From Angomonas ambiguus (lineage: Eukaryota > Euglenozoa > Kinetoplastea > Trypanosomatida > Trypanosomatidae), in NCBI GenBank assembly GCA_019695575.1, contig JADNSB010000006.1, positions 62,001 through 126,000 on the forward strand: a stretch of 64,000 bases of DNA, given 5' to 3'. The notes under the pieces are model-generated. The model saw only the letters and a list, made by a program, of their open reading frames with translations. It ran no database searches and was not told the DNA's origin. Both the position numbers and the translations under genes were made by a program. Positions 27,672-37,287 of this stretch are shown in pieces; the stretch's first letter is position 1, and every line of letters starts with the position of its first letter.

Positions 27672-28670
27672 ATGAGATCAACTCGTCTAATGTCGGTCGC
27701 CAAGTTTGATGTCATCTCCTCCCTCTCGGTGGATCTCTCCCTCAGGGACCCCTGGCCGCTACTGCTCCCTCCTCCGATCGAGAAGGGAGTGAAGAAGCCC
27801 ACCTTGATACTAGACATTGACGAGACCCTAATCCACACGTTTGAGATGCGGCGGCATGGAGTGATAGAATCGGGGAAGCAAAAGATACCAATAGCGGAGG
27901 TGCGGTATGCGATGCGGCCGTACTTGAAGGAATTTCTACAGTTTGCGATGAAGGAGTACGAAGTCGTCTTTTGGACCGCTGGGGTGACATCTTACGCCGC
28001 CTCGGTCATTGACGGTATTGAGCGTCACGTACTGGGACTTCCCCCCTCCATCTACCACTACAATGAAATGATAAAAGGGTTGCAACAAGACCCCACCGCG
28101 ACCAACCACGTCAACTTTTACTTTCTCTCTAGGGAGCGCACACTCGAGACGATGAACTACATGAAGTTTATCCCACTCACAGGGAGGTCTCTGCGCGATA
28201 CGATAATGGTGGACGACAACGTCCGCAGTTTCCCTCTTACGCCTCGGAATGGGGTAAAAATAAAGGAATTCATACCCTATCTGCGGCCAGGCACCGTTGC
28301 CCTTCCCAGTACCGACGGTGTCTTCCCTGTCGAGGTGGATCACCCACAGGCGGCCGCGGCGGCAAACGATACCGCTCTCCGTGATCTAATCCCTCTGTTG
28401 GAGGACGTGGCGGCGGCCTACCGCGCTAGCCCCGAGGAAGGTGTTATCGCCCCACTCAACTACTGGAGAAGGGAGGACTACACCGAGACGGACAACTTTG
28501 TGAAAGGCTCCGACCCCAATGGGCACATCTATCGTGGTATTTTAGGTCACGTCACGGCGGAGAAACAAGACCAGCCCATTCCCCCTCCGGTTACCTTTCC
28601 TAGTAATTTTCAGCTTACCGAGAGTGCGCGACATGAAATGTCTGCCATGATGACGAGGCCTAAACTTTAA
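27672..28670 (+). CDS. FCP1/SCP-family (NIF domain) phosphatase
   Basis: The protein has 332 residues from the ATG at 27672, preferred over the in-frame ATG at 27636 because the splice acceptor is probably downstream of the latter. It is a HAD-superfamily phosphatase of the FCP1/SCP type. Motif I is LILDIDETLIHT with nucleophile Asp48 and Asp50 (DxDxT). A typical VVFWTAGVTSYAASV block follows, and motif III is TIMVDDN with Asp181 and Asp182. Such enzymes dephosphorylate phosphoserine in proteins, classically the RNA polymerase II tail. Kinetoplastid polymerase II lacks the heptad tail, so the substrate may differ. Tim50 shares the fold but has a presequence and membrane helix, neither seen here. 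The C-terminal 100 residues are less conserved. Confidence 0.87.
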   Translation: MRSTRLMSVAKFDVISSLSVDLSLRDPWPLLLPPPIEKGVKKPTLILDIDETLIHTFEMRRHGVIESGKQKIPIAEVRYAMRPYLKEFLQFAMKEYEVVFWTAGVTSYAASVIDGIERHVLGLPPSIYHYNEMIKGLQQDPTATNHVNFYFLSRERTLETMNYMKFIPLTGRSLRDTIMVDDNVRSFPLTPRNGVKIKEFIPYLRPGTVALPSTDGVFPVEVDHPQAAAAANDTALRDLIPLLEDVAAAYRASPEEGVIAPLNYWRREDYTETDNFVKGSDPNGHIYRGILGHVTAEKQDQPIPPPVTFPSNFQLTESARHEMSAMMTRPKL

Positions 28671-29067
28671 AGACGAGAAAAAGAGAGAGACAGGGAATTA
28701 GGACAACCCCGTTGTGGTGGTGGTTACTATTCTCCACCACCTTTCCTTACGTGTTTTTAGTGTCGCTAAAGAAAAAGACCATTAAATCAACACATTGAGT
28801 GGAGGAAGAATAACTTAAACTCTATTATTCTACTATTTAATTACTTCTGTTTTCTTTATTTAATCTGATCTTTGTTTTTGTTTAAAAAAAAAAAAATACT
28901 GCTTCCATCCTAATTTACGTTGATTAAAAAAAAAAAAATAGTACCGTTTTTTTGTTTCTAACTTTTCTTTTACCGCTTGACAATCTAAAGCAGACGTTGA
29001 CAGAATACACTGTTTTAAGGTGTTGGTGTGTTTTTTTTACCTTTACATAGTTTGACTATACGCATAC
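28671..29067 (+). promoter_or_regulatory. AT-rich intergenic region
   Basis: Two 12-A runs occur at 28883-28894 and 28927-28938. A T-rich tract ends in ACATAG, with the AG at 29049-29050, 17 bases before the next ATG. No gene was seen. Confidence 0.4.
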
Positions 29068-29421
29068 ATGAGTGTAGAAAAGATTGGTAGTGGGGGTGCC
29101 TTCACGATCCAAGACGCAGAGCAACTACTACAACAGATACAATCCTCTCTCACCGAGGCAACCCAGGGTAGGAAGCGACGGAACCACCTCACCAGCGAGA
29201 GAGACGGCGATCTACTTCACCTCATGATTGACTTTATAGAAGGGGTTCCAATAGAGGAGGCATCCAGGAAAACATTAGAAAAGGAAATAAGCGAGGTGCG
29301 TCTCCGAGTTAGTGGGGATGGAGATCAGGGGGGTGCGACGACGGACCGGGAGGTGATGTCGCAGCGTAAGGGGGAACAGCGAGCGTGTCGGATACTACTA
29401 GAAGAACTGTCAAAAACGTGA
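29068..29421 (+). CDS. Small hypothetical protein
   Basis: The protein has 117 residues, with an ATG placed right after an acceptor-like AG at 29049-29050. The sequence is hydrophilic and probably largely helical (DAEQLLQQIQSSL, ETQ-like charged turns, RACRILLEELSKT at the end). No signal peptide, membrane segment or known motif is visible. The codon use and the intergenic signals on both sides match the neighbouring genes, so it is accepted as real. The function is unknown. Confidence 0.65.
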   Translation: MSVEKIGSGGAFTIQDAEQLLQQIQSSLTEATQGRKRRNHLTSERDGDLLHLMIDFIEGVPIEEASRKTLEKEISEVRLRVSGDGDQGGATTDREVMSQRKGEQRACRILLEELSKT

Positions 29422-29776
29422 ATCAAACATTTGCTAAAAGGAGGATTAAAAAAAAAAAATATTATTCAATTGCACCGTTAGAACTGTAGTCTGTAGCAGA
29501 TCTATAAAGCCAAACAAAAATGCTATGTGTGAGAACCTTTTAAGTCACCCACTTTTTTTTTCTCTTTATCTTTTCTTCTTTTTTTTTTTTCGGATTTGAT
29601 GCAAAGATATTGTTGTTGCTGAAAGTGTACTTGAATAACAATATTAATACTAGAAATAATAATAGTAATTATTAATAAACTCTGTAGTCGAACACACAAA
29701 AAAAAAAAACATAAACTCTCTACCATAGAACAGACTTCATAAAGAAAAGGAAAAGGGAAAAAAAAAAGGACCCGTG
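29422..29776 (+). promoter_or_regulatory. AT-rich intergenic region
   Basis: A pyrimidine tract at about 29551-29590 is followed by an AG at 29605-29606, about 170 bases before the next ATG. A-rich DNA follows. No gene was seen on either strand. Confidence 0.35.
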
Positions 29777-30700
29777 ATGAGGCAGACCAAACTGACTTTT
29801 CTGATTTCTAAGAGGCCGCGGAAAGAGTCGCAACGGCTGTACGATCCCTATGATAGAGATGCACTACAAGACTATAGAAGAAAGGTAAAAGCTACCTACG
29901 CCACCCACACCAGCCCCGGAGAGCACCACGAGATACTAAACACTGTCTCCAACCAACAGGACCCCTTCGCCAATCGATGTTTTCACTTTTTACGTGGATC
30001 GCTTCGGACCCCTGATAAAGAGAGTGTTGGTGATATGCTGCAAATGGGCAGCTCCAGTGCTTGGGATCCTTTTCAGTTGGAGGACCGCCATGACTACATT
30101 CAATGGCTCTTCCCGCTTCGTACGATGGGGGTCAACTACGAGGCCCCTCTCCTCCAAGAGACGGAGGGTATCGCTATTAAGGAAGATGGAAAGACCATGA
30201 CCAATGTACTAAAGGCGCTACAAATGATGTTTCGCTTTTATGGGATGCAAATCCAATTCAAGGCAAAAAGTGGACCCAGGCAGAGTGAGGGGGGTTCTAA
30301 AAAAATCAAGGTGATGGCTGTTATTACGCGTAATCCTAATCCGAAGGAAAGCAAACGCCAGTACGAGAACCTCACCCTCCACCCCCACAACTATCTCCGT
30401 ATCAGCCGCATTCTTCAGTTCCTGGGCGAGATCGACCTAGAGCCCGTCAAGGTCGGCTGGCTGCAGTTCCTGGCGGTAGAGGTGTTTCTCCCGGAGGTCG
30501 ACGGCGCCTCACCACCTCTGGCAGCGTGTGAGAGTAGCTTCACCTCCTTCTGGATCAAGACGCTAGTGAGCCCGAGGGAGAGGGAGCGGGTGTGGGAATT
30601 TCTGTCCGAGATGGAAGAAAGGGAAAATTGGAACCGAAAAAAAATTGCGGTGGTGGTGCCGGAAGTGGTGCTTCCTGCTGAGGTGGAGTTGCCTTCATAA
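29777..30700 (+). CDS. OGFr-domain protein
   Basis: The protein has 307 residues from the ATG at 29777; the codon before it is a GTG. The central region carries the opioid growth factor receptor (OGFr) conserved block: HDYIQWLFPLRTMGVNYEAP near residues 110-130, then a helix with ALQMMFRFYGMQI, and later HPHNYLRISRILQFLGEIDLEP. The order and spacing match the family, in which DYIQWLFP is the hallmark. The domain occurs widely in eukaryotes and some bacteria and its molecular role outside vertebrates is unknown. There is no membrane segment or signal peptide, and the N terminus is basic. The gene is followed by a short spacer and the large cyclase-like gene. Confidence 0.85.
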   Translation: MRQTKLTFLISKRPRKESQRLYDPYDRDALQDYRRKVKATYATHTSPGEHHEILNTVSNQQDPFANRCFHFLRGSLRTPDKESVGDMLQMGSSSAWDPFQLEDRHDYIQWLFPLRTMGVNYEAPLLQETEGIAIKEDGKTMTNVLKALQMMFRFYGMQIQFKAKSGPRQSEGGSKKIKVMAVITRNPNPKESKRQYENLTLHPHNYLRISRILQFLGEIDLEPVKVGWLQFLAVEVFLPEVDGASPPLAACESSFTSFWIKTLVSPRERERVWEFLSEMEERENWNRKKIAVVVPEVVLPAEVELPS

Positions 30701-30910
30701 AAAAAAAAAAAGCATGATAAAAGAATTACTTTTGTCACAAACACTTTCTGAAGTTTGCACCCATACGTATTTATGCATGTAAATATATATATATATTGCT
30801 GTAAACCAGTTGTGGGGTTTAAGGCGCTTTATTACTATTACTTTTTTCTTTCCTCTCTCTCTCTCTCCTCAAGAAAACCAAAAAATAGAAGAAAAAAGGT
30901 ATATTTCAAA
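30701..30910 (+). promoter_or_regulatory. Short intergenic region with acceptor candidate
   Basis: A CT-rich tract (30840-30870) ends in CAAG, with the AG at 30872-30873, 38 bases before the ATG at 30911. The frame is open upstream to 30755 and includes an ATG at 30773, but it crosses this tract and is considered untranslated. Confidence 0.5.
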
Positions 30911-33900
30911 ATGAGTAGCGGTGGTGCCACCTCTAATGACGAGGAGGGGGGAGAGGAAGAACTGCTGTTCACCTTGCTTAGTGAAAAAATAGAATTTCAA
31001 AAACGAATCCTAGAACAGCAAAATACCATCAATGAGCTGAGAGGACTCCTGCAGGAGAGAAACCGACTCTCACCGAACGACAACGGTGCCGCTCCACCGC
31101 CCTCTCAAAATGCAACCGATAAGAAAATAGGTTCGGTACGAAATGGCACACAATCAACCACCCAGAGGGGTACCTTAACCACTAGTGAGGCAGAACAACG
31201 TACCGTGCCCCCTACCGAAGACAGTGATGGCCAAAGTGGTAGTACGCCTCTTCCTCTTAGTCCTCCCAGTAATGAACCCAGTTCTGCCGAACTAGCGGAG
31301 CAGGTCAAATCCCTTCATAGATGGAATGAGCAACTCATCCAAACCGTGGAAGAACTACGGATGGCGCTACTGCAAATGGACGCGGAGTCCAAAACGAACG
31401 TGGCCTTCTACATCCACGAAAACAACCTATTAGAACAGCGTATGGAACGTCTTATGGAGGAAAACAATGAACTCAAGACACGTGTTGCGGATGAGGTGCT
31501 CAAGAAAAGGCTGACAACCCGAATCGAAGTGGCGCAGGAAAAAGTGAAGCTAGCGGTAAACGTCAGGCGAGCAGGACGGAGACGGTTAGAGGCCCTTGAA
31601 GCTCAAATGATGGAGCTCAACGACGACGTCTACTTTCGTCAGCGCTGTGACGCGTTAGCGTTGCCGTGTCGAGAGGTGACGTTAGTGCTCTTGTTTGTGA
31701 ATGGACTGTCCTACCCCCTCAACGACACTGTGGAGGAGTTTGTGATGAATGTGTACCAACAAGTGACGTTAGCGGCCTGTCAGCAATACAAAGGGCACCG
31801 CGTCCTCTCCAAGTTTGGCCTGGATATATTTGTCTTTCAAGACCCTTTGATGGCGCTACAGTTTTCAAAGAACTGTGAGGAACAGCTCGTAAAATTGGAT
31901 TGGCCTCAGAAGGCACTGACAATTCCCACCTTTCGCTGCATAGAGTACAATGAAGCGGAGGAAAAGGTGTGCGATCCGTCAGCGGAGGACCACAACAAAA
32001 GTTCCTCTTCCGCGAGAAGTGGTGGTTTGTTACTCTCCCATGGCAAACCAGAACTCCGACGAAAGCCTCTCTTTAGAGGTCCCCGTATTCACTGCTGTCT
32101 CTACACCTGTACCCCTGAGGTGGAAATCAACCCGACCACCGGACGGACCCTTTTGTACGGGAAGGAGGTGCAGTCCGCCATTAGTGTAATGCTGCGGTAC
32201 GCCGCGGTGGGTGAAATCGTCGTCAATGAAGCGTGGGTCCGGTTGGTGGAGACTCAACAGCGCATCAAACAGTTCGCCTCGGAGGAGGAGTCGACGACGA
32301 ACACCAAGTCTGCGGGGGAAGCCTCCAACGACAACGCCAATGCCAAGTACTCCAACACGTTGAAGAAGATTCTCTCCCCTGTCGAGTGGGAGGTGATTAC
32401 CGTTCCCCCCGAGTGGAACTCCATCAAGGCAGTACTCCTTCCCACCTCTCTAAGGGAGCGACGTAGGGTCCCTGTCAAGTACCTCGCACCAGGTCGCAAA
32501 TACCTCCACCAGGTCCTACCCCCCGTTCCTTATGTCGTTCAATTTTTCTGCAAGGCGCTCAAAGGGAAGCACATCGATCCGCTAAAGTTGTACGCCTATA
32601 ACCCTCTCAGTGCGAGTAACACCCTCACCAGTCTCAGTCAAGTGAGCAAAGGTCAATCCAACCCCGCTGGACGAAAGCGAATCGCCAAATTTGTAGAGCT
32701 CACAGAGGAGGAGCGTAAACAACAGCAAGCACTGGTGGACGAGCACGCGACAAAGTTACTAGACTACTTCAAGATGAAACAGGATAAGGAGGCGGTAATT
32801 GAGTTTTACCAAAAGGCCGAGAGGAATAGTGCGGAATTGGAAAAGCAAATCATGTCTAGCGAGGACCGCTTCGTCGCGTCGAAACGTCGTCCGTTGAATC
32901 CATCAGAAACTGCCTATGTGTGCACCATCGACACCGGAGACGATCAGTTGTGGAAACGAATTCTCATGTCTAATCTTTCTACTCAAGAATACGAAAACAT
33001 TCGAAACGGGATTCGTGCCTTTATTAACCATGCTGCCAAACAGTACTACGGGTTCTACATGAACGGAAACCAACTGGATATCTTTACTTATGTATTTCGT
33101 GAAGTAGAGCAAGCCCTCGCGTTTGTGTCGGACATTTACGTCCACGTTAACCGAACGGGAACCAAGTATGGGAAAGGAAAGGAAGAGATTTATTTATTTC
33201 GCGGTGGTATTTCCTCTGGACCGATGGCGTCCATCTACCGTAATACGGACCATCACGGCGTGCTGAAGTGCACCGGTCCGGTCATTCGCCTTTCTGCTAC
33301 TCTTTGTGATTTGAGCCGCAGTGGTGAAATTTTAGCCATGGAAGATATCATTTCGGTGTTTCATAGTAAGAATGAAAACTTACTGGACCAACAGTATAAC
33401 ATTGTCAAGCAGGGAGGCCACTTTTTAAACGTGACTGACACCATGGCCGTGGTGCACTCCATCCTGCCTCGACCGTTCGCCTACCGCAGAGCCAAAATGA
33501 TGGCTGATAACTTGATACAGCAGAAGCAAAAGCAGAACCTGCAAAATATGAAAAACGATAACGATGATGTGGATCAACAGGAAGAAACACTGGATGATTT
33601 TGTCTCCCGCTCCACCAAGGCTATTTTATTTTCGAAAGAGGTTCAATATGAGAGGAAGGCGGTGGAGGAAATGTTAAATGCGTGCTTGAAGCGGACAGAA
33701 AGAGGGGAAGCGGCGGCAATGGCGGCGGAGGATGCGTTTATCGACCGGTTTAGTAACTTTAACCTTTACCCTATCCCTGAGGAACCAGAGAAGACAACAG
33801 AGAGTGATATGGTGGCCCTCTACCGGCCCCCCAAGGTCGACCCATTCCCAGAGCTGAAGAACCCTTGGATGTACACCACCCAGCGAATAGGGTTCTACGA

Positions 33901-36877
33901 TAAGAGCAAGGATAGTGACAGTGATTCCGATAGTGATAGCGATAGTAATTCCAACAGTGAGGTCGGTATGGCAAAGGCACCCCCGGGTACTTTGGTTAAA
34001 GAAGGCGTCAACAAGACCCTTTCTTTCCTATACTGTGATGTCGTGGGGAGTGCTTCTCTATTCCGGGAGCTGTGCAGCTTCATCAAGGAAATTAAAGAAC
34101 GGCTGAAGCAGTCGAATCCTCCCGATCCCCTCGAAGGAACCACCGATACAGAAGAAGAGGATGAGGAGACTATTGCCACTCTCATCCTTTCGGATGTTTA
34201 CGAGCATTACAATGACCTGGTACAGTCGATATTCCAAGAGCATCACGGGTATGTGTGTGGGGTAAACGGGAATGCCGGCTATGTGGTGTCCTTTAGGGCC
34301 ACAGGGGATGCCCTGGAGGCTGCGGTATCCCTCTTACAGAAAATAAACAGTGAGGTGTGGCCGTCGTGCCTACGTTCGCTTGAATCCTCTCTTTTCGTGA
34401 AGGAGATTCTGAAGCAACCGCTAGAGGGCAGTCCTCCCACCCGCAAGAATCTCCCCCATGTGGAACACTATACGGTTTTGTTCAACGGGCCACGCGTACA
34501 GGTCTCCCTTCATCGGTCCAATCAGTATCAATGGACCGTGATACCACCCCTAAGGACGCCAGCACAGGGGGGCCCCACCGTATCCCGCTACACTAGCATT
34601 CACGTCACGGGGGCGGCACTGGAGGAGGTGTTTCACCTGGGTCGAAATACCCATGGGGGAGAGATACGCCTTACCGCCGCGTTTGCCGCCGCCGCCTCCG
34701 TGAGTGTGTCGTGCAAGGAACTCTACGAACAACTCGCGAAGGAACTGGTGCTTCCTCCGAAAGAGAAAGAAGAGACGCCGCGGCCGCCGCAACCGTTGCC
34801 CTGGGCTAGGAAGGACTGGGGGAACCGCCCTTGGTCCACCCTCTCCACTGGCCTCCATCCAAGAACTGACAGCAGCAACAGCTCCGATTCCGCTACGGCA
34901 AATGGAATGTCCAGAATATCTTCCTCCTCCTCCAACTCTAAACCAGCTTCCGCCAATGTCAGTTTTCGGGGTCGCATGCACAACTTAGGAGGCACCCATA
35001 TTCCCGGTCAGACCGCCGCCGCCCCAGTGGACCGCAGTTACATTTTAGAGAATTGTGTGGTGGTGATGCCGCTTGGGTTAGAGGCCCGTCTGGACCTCTT
35101 ACTAGACCCCTCTCTGAGAACACAGCCCCTCGAGAAGGACAGTAAGTCACACATTCCTTTGGAAAGTAACGAAAACGATACCACGACGATGGACGGGAAC
35201 GCCTCCAAAGCACTGGAAGGGCCGGTGGACCGTCCTACCGGACGCAGTGGAAATGGCCTTCACTCCATCACACGACGGCGTCACTCGCTTAAATTTTCAA
35301 AATCCATTTATTCCGTCTCCAACACCGATCCTAAAACCCCTCGCATTGTGACCTGCTGGTGCACCAGCAAAGATGCCGCCCTTCATCCTCTGCCTCCCGC
35401 CTCGCCTCATGACTTTAGCGTGGAGGAAAGCCGATACCCTTATGCGAGGGGCTTGAACCAGGATGAAGATGATGCGGAGGGATTGCTAGAGTCTGACGGA
35501 GAATTCGCTGATCCCTATGACCACCTCTTCGAAAGGAAAAAAAACAAGACGGTCGTCGTCACCCGCATGAATCTCCCCCTAGTACTACACTTGTCGAGGG
35601 AACTGTTGCACCTCATTCCCGACGTTAACAAAGAGGAGGCCACCGTGGGAGCTACGAACCCAAAGGAAGAGCAGACCAACCCATCCTCGACCAACAACAC
35701 GGAACTCGCCCCAAAAAACAACCACGCCGTTGCTCAGAAACAAGTGGCCTTTTCGGTGAAGACCCTTCTATCGAATATAAGCCAGGCCTTAATCTTTCTG
35801 TTGTCGGAGGCCAAAAAAAAGGAAAAGGAGGAGAGGACGTACGAGGCACTACAGAGGGACCTCAGTGAAGGGGGTGCGCTGGAAGGTTCACAATCCTCCA
35901 AGGTCCCTTCACCTCCTCCCCTTGTGCTCACCAAGTCGAACGCGACTACACTTAAAAGAAACCCTAGTCACACTCGACTCAGTGGGGTGGCGGTCCCCAG
36001 CATTCCAACGGCCCCCACCGCCCTAAAAGGAAGAAAGAGTAAGACATCCGTGATTGCCCCCTCGGCGGCGGGGGGAAAGAAGAAGCGTCTGTTGTTGGAG
36101 AGCACCGCAGGGAACACCCCGTACGTCACGGCCCTCCAACTGCTGCTTCAGAAAAATCAAGAATGGTCGCAGACCGCCAATCAATTTCTGAAGAAAGGCA
36201 CCGATGGGAAAAAAGCGGAGGAAAAGAAGAAAAAAAACACCCCACTCACCTCCAGTGTCTCTACTCAAACTGACCCCATCGTCTCCAACCGTCAGACCTC
36301 CCGCTCCTACTCCTCGCTCAAGAACTACAGCACTCCACGGTCCCCCGGTCAGAGCGGTCTCTTCCGAGAGGGGGAGCGACCTCGGGGGTCTGCCGCCTCG
36401 GGGGAGCTGAAAGGATCCCTGCCACCCACTCACCAGCGGGGGTCGTACCGTGGCAGTGGTGTCCTTACCTCCCCACGGAATACCTCTCTTTCCCGGGTGT
36501 CGGCTGGTTCCTTAAAGGGAAGTCCGTTTCAGAAAGGATTCCGACGAAGCGGAGAGGGTGGTACCCCTCCGCAGAACACCAGAACCAGTGCCGCCTCCTT
36601 CTTTCACGATGACGGGGACGCGGACCCTACTGAGCCCCGCCACTCGAAGCTCTCGACGATAGGGGAAGGGCCTGGTAGTCCCCTGGTCATGGATTGGTTA
36701 CCTCGTGCCTCGAAGAACATCAAGTTTCCCAGTTTCTTCGGCAGCAGTATTGAACTGAACTCCAACACAGAGAGCAGTGGTGAGGATCGCCCCCCACCCG
36801 GTAACAACTCCACTGCCGCCGGGTCACTTGTGGAGGAGAATGAAAGTCCTTCAGAATCCAAGACAGACGAACCGTGA
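30911..36877 (+). CDS. Very large protein with three degenerate nucleotide-cyclase homology regions
   Basis: The protein has 1988 residues from the ATG at 30911. An N-terminal coiled coil (EKIEFQKRILEQQNTINELR, then residues about 130-240) is followed by three regions resembling class III cyclase domains. Region 1 (about 253-451) starts VTLVLLFVNGLSYPL and ends YGKEVQSAISVMLRYAAVGE. Region 2 (about 666-846) starts YVCTIDTGD and ends TGPVIRLSATLCDLSRSGE. Region 3 (about 1036-1270) starts LSFLYCDVVGSASLF and contains GYVCGVNGNAGYVVSF. The first metal-binding Asp is Asn in region 1 but present in regions 2 and 3. The second is lost in region 3, where Asn stands in the GD position. Catalysis therefore looks unlikely. 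The C-terminal third is Ser/Pro/Lys-rich. There is no membrane helix, unlike trypanosome receptor cyclases. It is probably a scaffold or ligand sensor. Confidence 0.75.
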   Translation: MSSGGATSNDEEGGEEELLFTLLSEKIEFQKRILEQQNTINELRGLLQERNRLSPNDNGAAPPPSQNATDKKIGSVRNGTQSTTQRGTLTTSEAEQRTVPPTEDSDGQSGSTPLPLSPPSNEPSSAELAEQVKSLHRWNEQLIQTVEELRMALLQMDAESKTNVAFYIHENNLLEQRMERLMEENNELKTRVADEVLKKRLTTRIEVAQEKVKLAVNVRRAGRRRLEALEAQMMELNDDVYFRQRCDALALPCREVTLVLLFVNGLSYPLNDTVEEFVMNVYQQVTLAACQQYKGHRVLSKFGLDIFVFQDPLMALQFSKNCEEQLVKLDWPQKALTIPTFRCIEYNEAEEKVCDPSAEDHNKSSSSARSGGLLLSHGKPELRRKPLFRGPRIHCCLYTCTPEVEINPTTGRTLLYGKEVQSAISVMLRYAAVGEIVVNEAWVRLVETQQRIKQFASEEESTTNTKSAGEASNDNANAKYSNTLKKILSPVEWEVITVPPEWNSIKAVLLPTSLRERRRVPVKYLAPGRKYLHQVLPPVPYVVQFFCKALKGKHIDPLKLYAYNPLSASNTLTSLSQVSKGQSNPAGRKRIAKFVELTEEERKQQQALVDEHATKLLDYFKMKQDKEAVIEFYQKAERNSAELEKQIMSSEDRFVASKRRPLNPSETAYVCTIDTGDDQLWKRILMSNLSTQEYENIRNGIRAFINHAAKQYYGFYMNGNQLDIFTYVFREVEQALAFVSDIYVHVNRTGTKYGKGKEEIYLFRGGISSGPMASIYRNTDHHGVLKCTGPVIRLSATLCDLSRSGEILAMEDIISVFHSKNENLLDQQYNIVKQGGHFLNVTDTMAVVHSILPRPFAYRRAKMMADNLIQQKQKQNLQNMKNDNDDVDQQEETLDDFVSRSTKAILFSKEVQYERKAVEEMLNACLKRTERGEAAAMAAEDAFIDRFSNFNLYPIPEEPEKTTESDMVALYRPPKVDPFPELKNPWMYTTQRIGFYDKSKDSDSDSDSDSDSNSNSEVGMAKAPPGTLVKEGVNKTLSFLYCDVVGSASLFRELCSFIKEIKERLKQSNPPDPLEGTTDTEEEDEETIATLILSDVYEHYNDLVQSIFQEHHGYVCGVNGNAGYVVSFRATGDALEAAVSLLQKINSEVWPSCLRSLESSLFVKEILKQPLEGSPPTRKNLPHVEHYTVLFNGPRVQVSLHRSNQYQWTVIPPLRTPAQGGPTVSRYTSIHVTGAALEEVFHLGRNTHGGEIRLTAAFAAAASVSVSCKELYEQLAKELVLPPKEKEETPRPPQPLPWARKDWGNRPWSTLSTGLHPRTDSSNSSDSATANGMSRISSSSSNSKPASANVSFRGRMHNLGGTHIPGQTAAAPVDRSYILENCVVVMPLGLEARLDLLLDPSLRTQPLEKDSKSHIPLESNENDTTTMDGNASKALEGPVDRPTGRSGNGLHSITRRRHSLKFSKSIYSVSNTDPKTPRIVTCWCTSKDAALHPLPPASPHDFSVEESRYPYARGLNQDEDDAEGLLESDGEFADPYDHLFERKKNKTVVVTRMNLPLVLHLSRELLHLIPDVNKEEATVGATNPKEEQTNPSSTNNTELAPKNNHAVAQKQVAFSVKTLLSNISQALIFLLSEAKKKEKEERTYEALQRDLSEGGALEGSQSSKVPSPPPLVLTKSNATTLKRNPSHTRLSGVAVPSIPTAPTALKGRKSKTSVIAPSAAGGKKKRLLLESTAGNTPYVTALQLLLQKNQEWSQTANQFLKKGTDGKKAEEKKKKNTPLTSSVSTQTDPIVSNRQTSRSYSSLKNYSTPRSPGQSGLFREGERPRGSAASGELKGSLPPTHQRGSYRGSGVLTSPRNTSLSRVSAGSLKGSPFQKGFRRSGEGGTPPQNTRTSAASFFHDDGDADPTEPRHSKLSTIGEGPGSPLVMDWLPRASKNIKFPSFFGSSIELNSNTESSGEDRPPPGNNSTAAGSLVEENESPSESKTDEP
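33905..33963 (+). repeat. Asp-Ser repeat tract inside the cyclase-like gene
   Basis: Alternating GAT/GAC and AGT/TCC codons encode a (Asp-Ser)n run followed by Asn-Ser, just upstream of cyclase region 3. This is a low-complexity linker and a possible casein-kinase-2 substrate. Confidence 0.7.
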
Positions 36878-37287
36878 GGTACCATGTATAATATATATAT
36901 ATATATATATATATATTATTACCTAAACTTCTAGAAGATGGAGAGAGATGAAAATAGAAAAAAAAATATGTACAATTTTATTTTTTGTGGATGCTGTCTA
37001 CTTGATTACTTATTAATTCGGGTTTGTTTGTTTGTTTGTTTTTCGCATCATTCAACCTAGCGGGTGAACGGAAGCGTTAGGTTCATACTGTAGGTGCACC
37101 TAAAAACTAAACACTCCCCCTCTTCTATTTCTTGAAAATAAAGGTTTCCTCTCAGAGTAAAATTATTACCCATACTTTAGAGGAAAGGGAAAAGAGAAAA
37201 AAAAGAAAAAAGGTGTAGTTTTTGTAGCTGTTGTTGCATCTAAGTGTAACTTTCTAATTCAGAGAAACCGAAAAGCAGTAGAGAGAG
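36878..37287 (+). promoter_or_regulatory. Intergenic region with TA microsatellite
   Basis: A TA repeat lies at about 36889-36916. GTTT repeats occur near 37022-37040. A candidate acceptor is AG at 37261-37262 after TTTCTAATTC, 26 bases before the next ATG. No gene was seen. Confidence 0.4.

Noticed and set aside
30755-30910. Extending the cyclase-like protein upstream to an ATG at 30773
   Set aside because: The stretch contains the CT-rich acceptor tract ending at 30873; the ATG at 30911 is the first after it.
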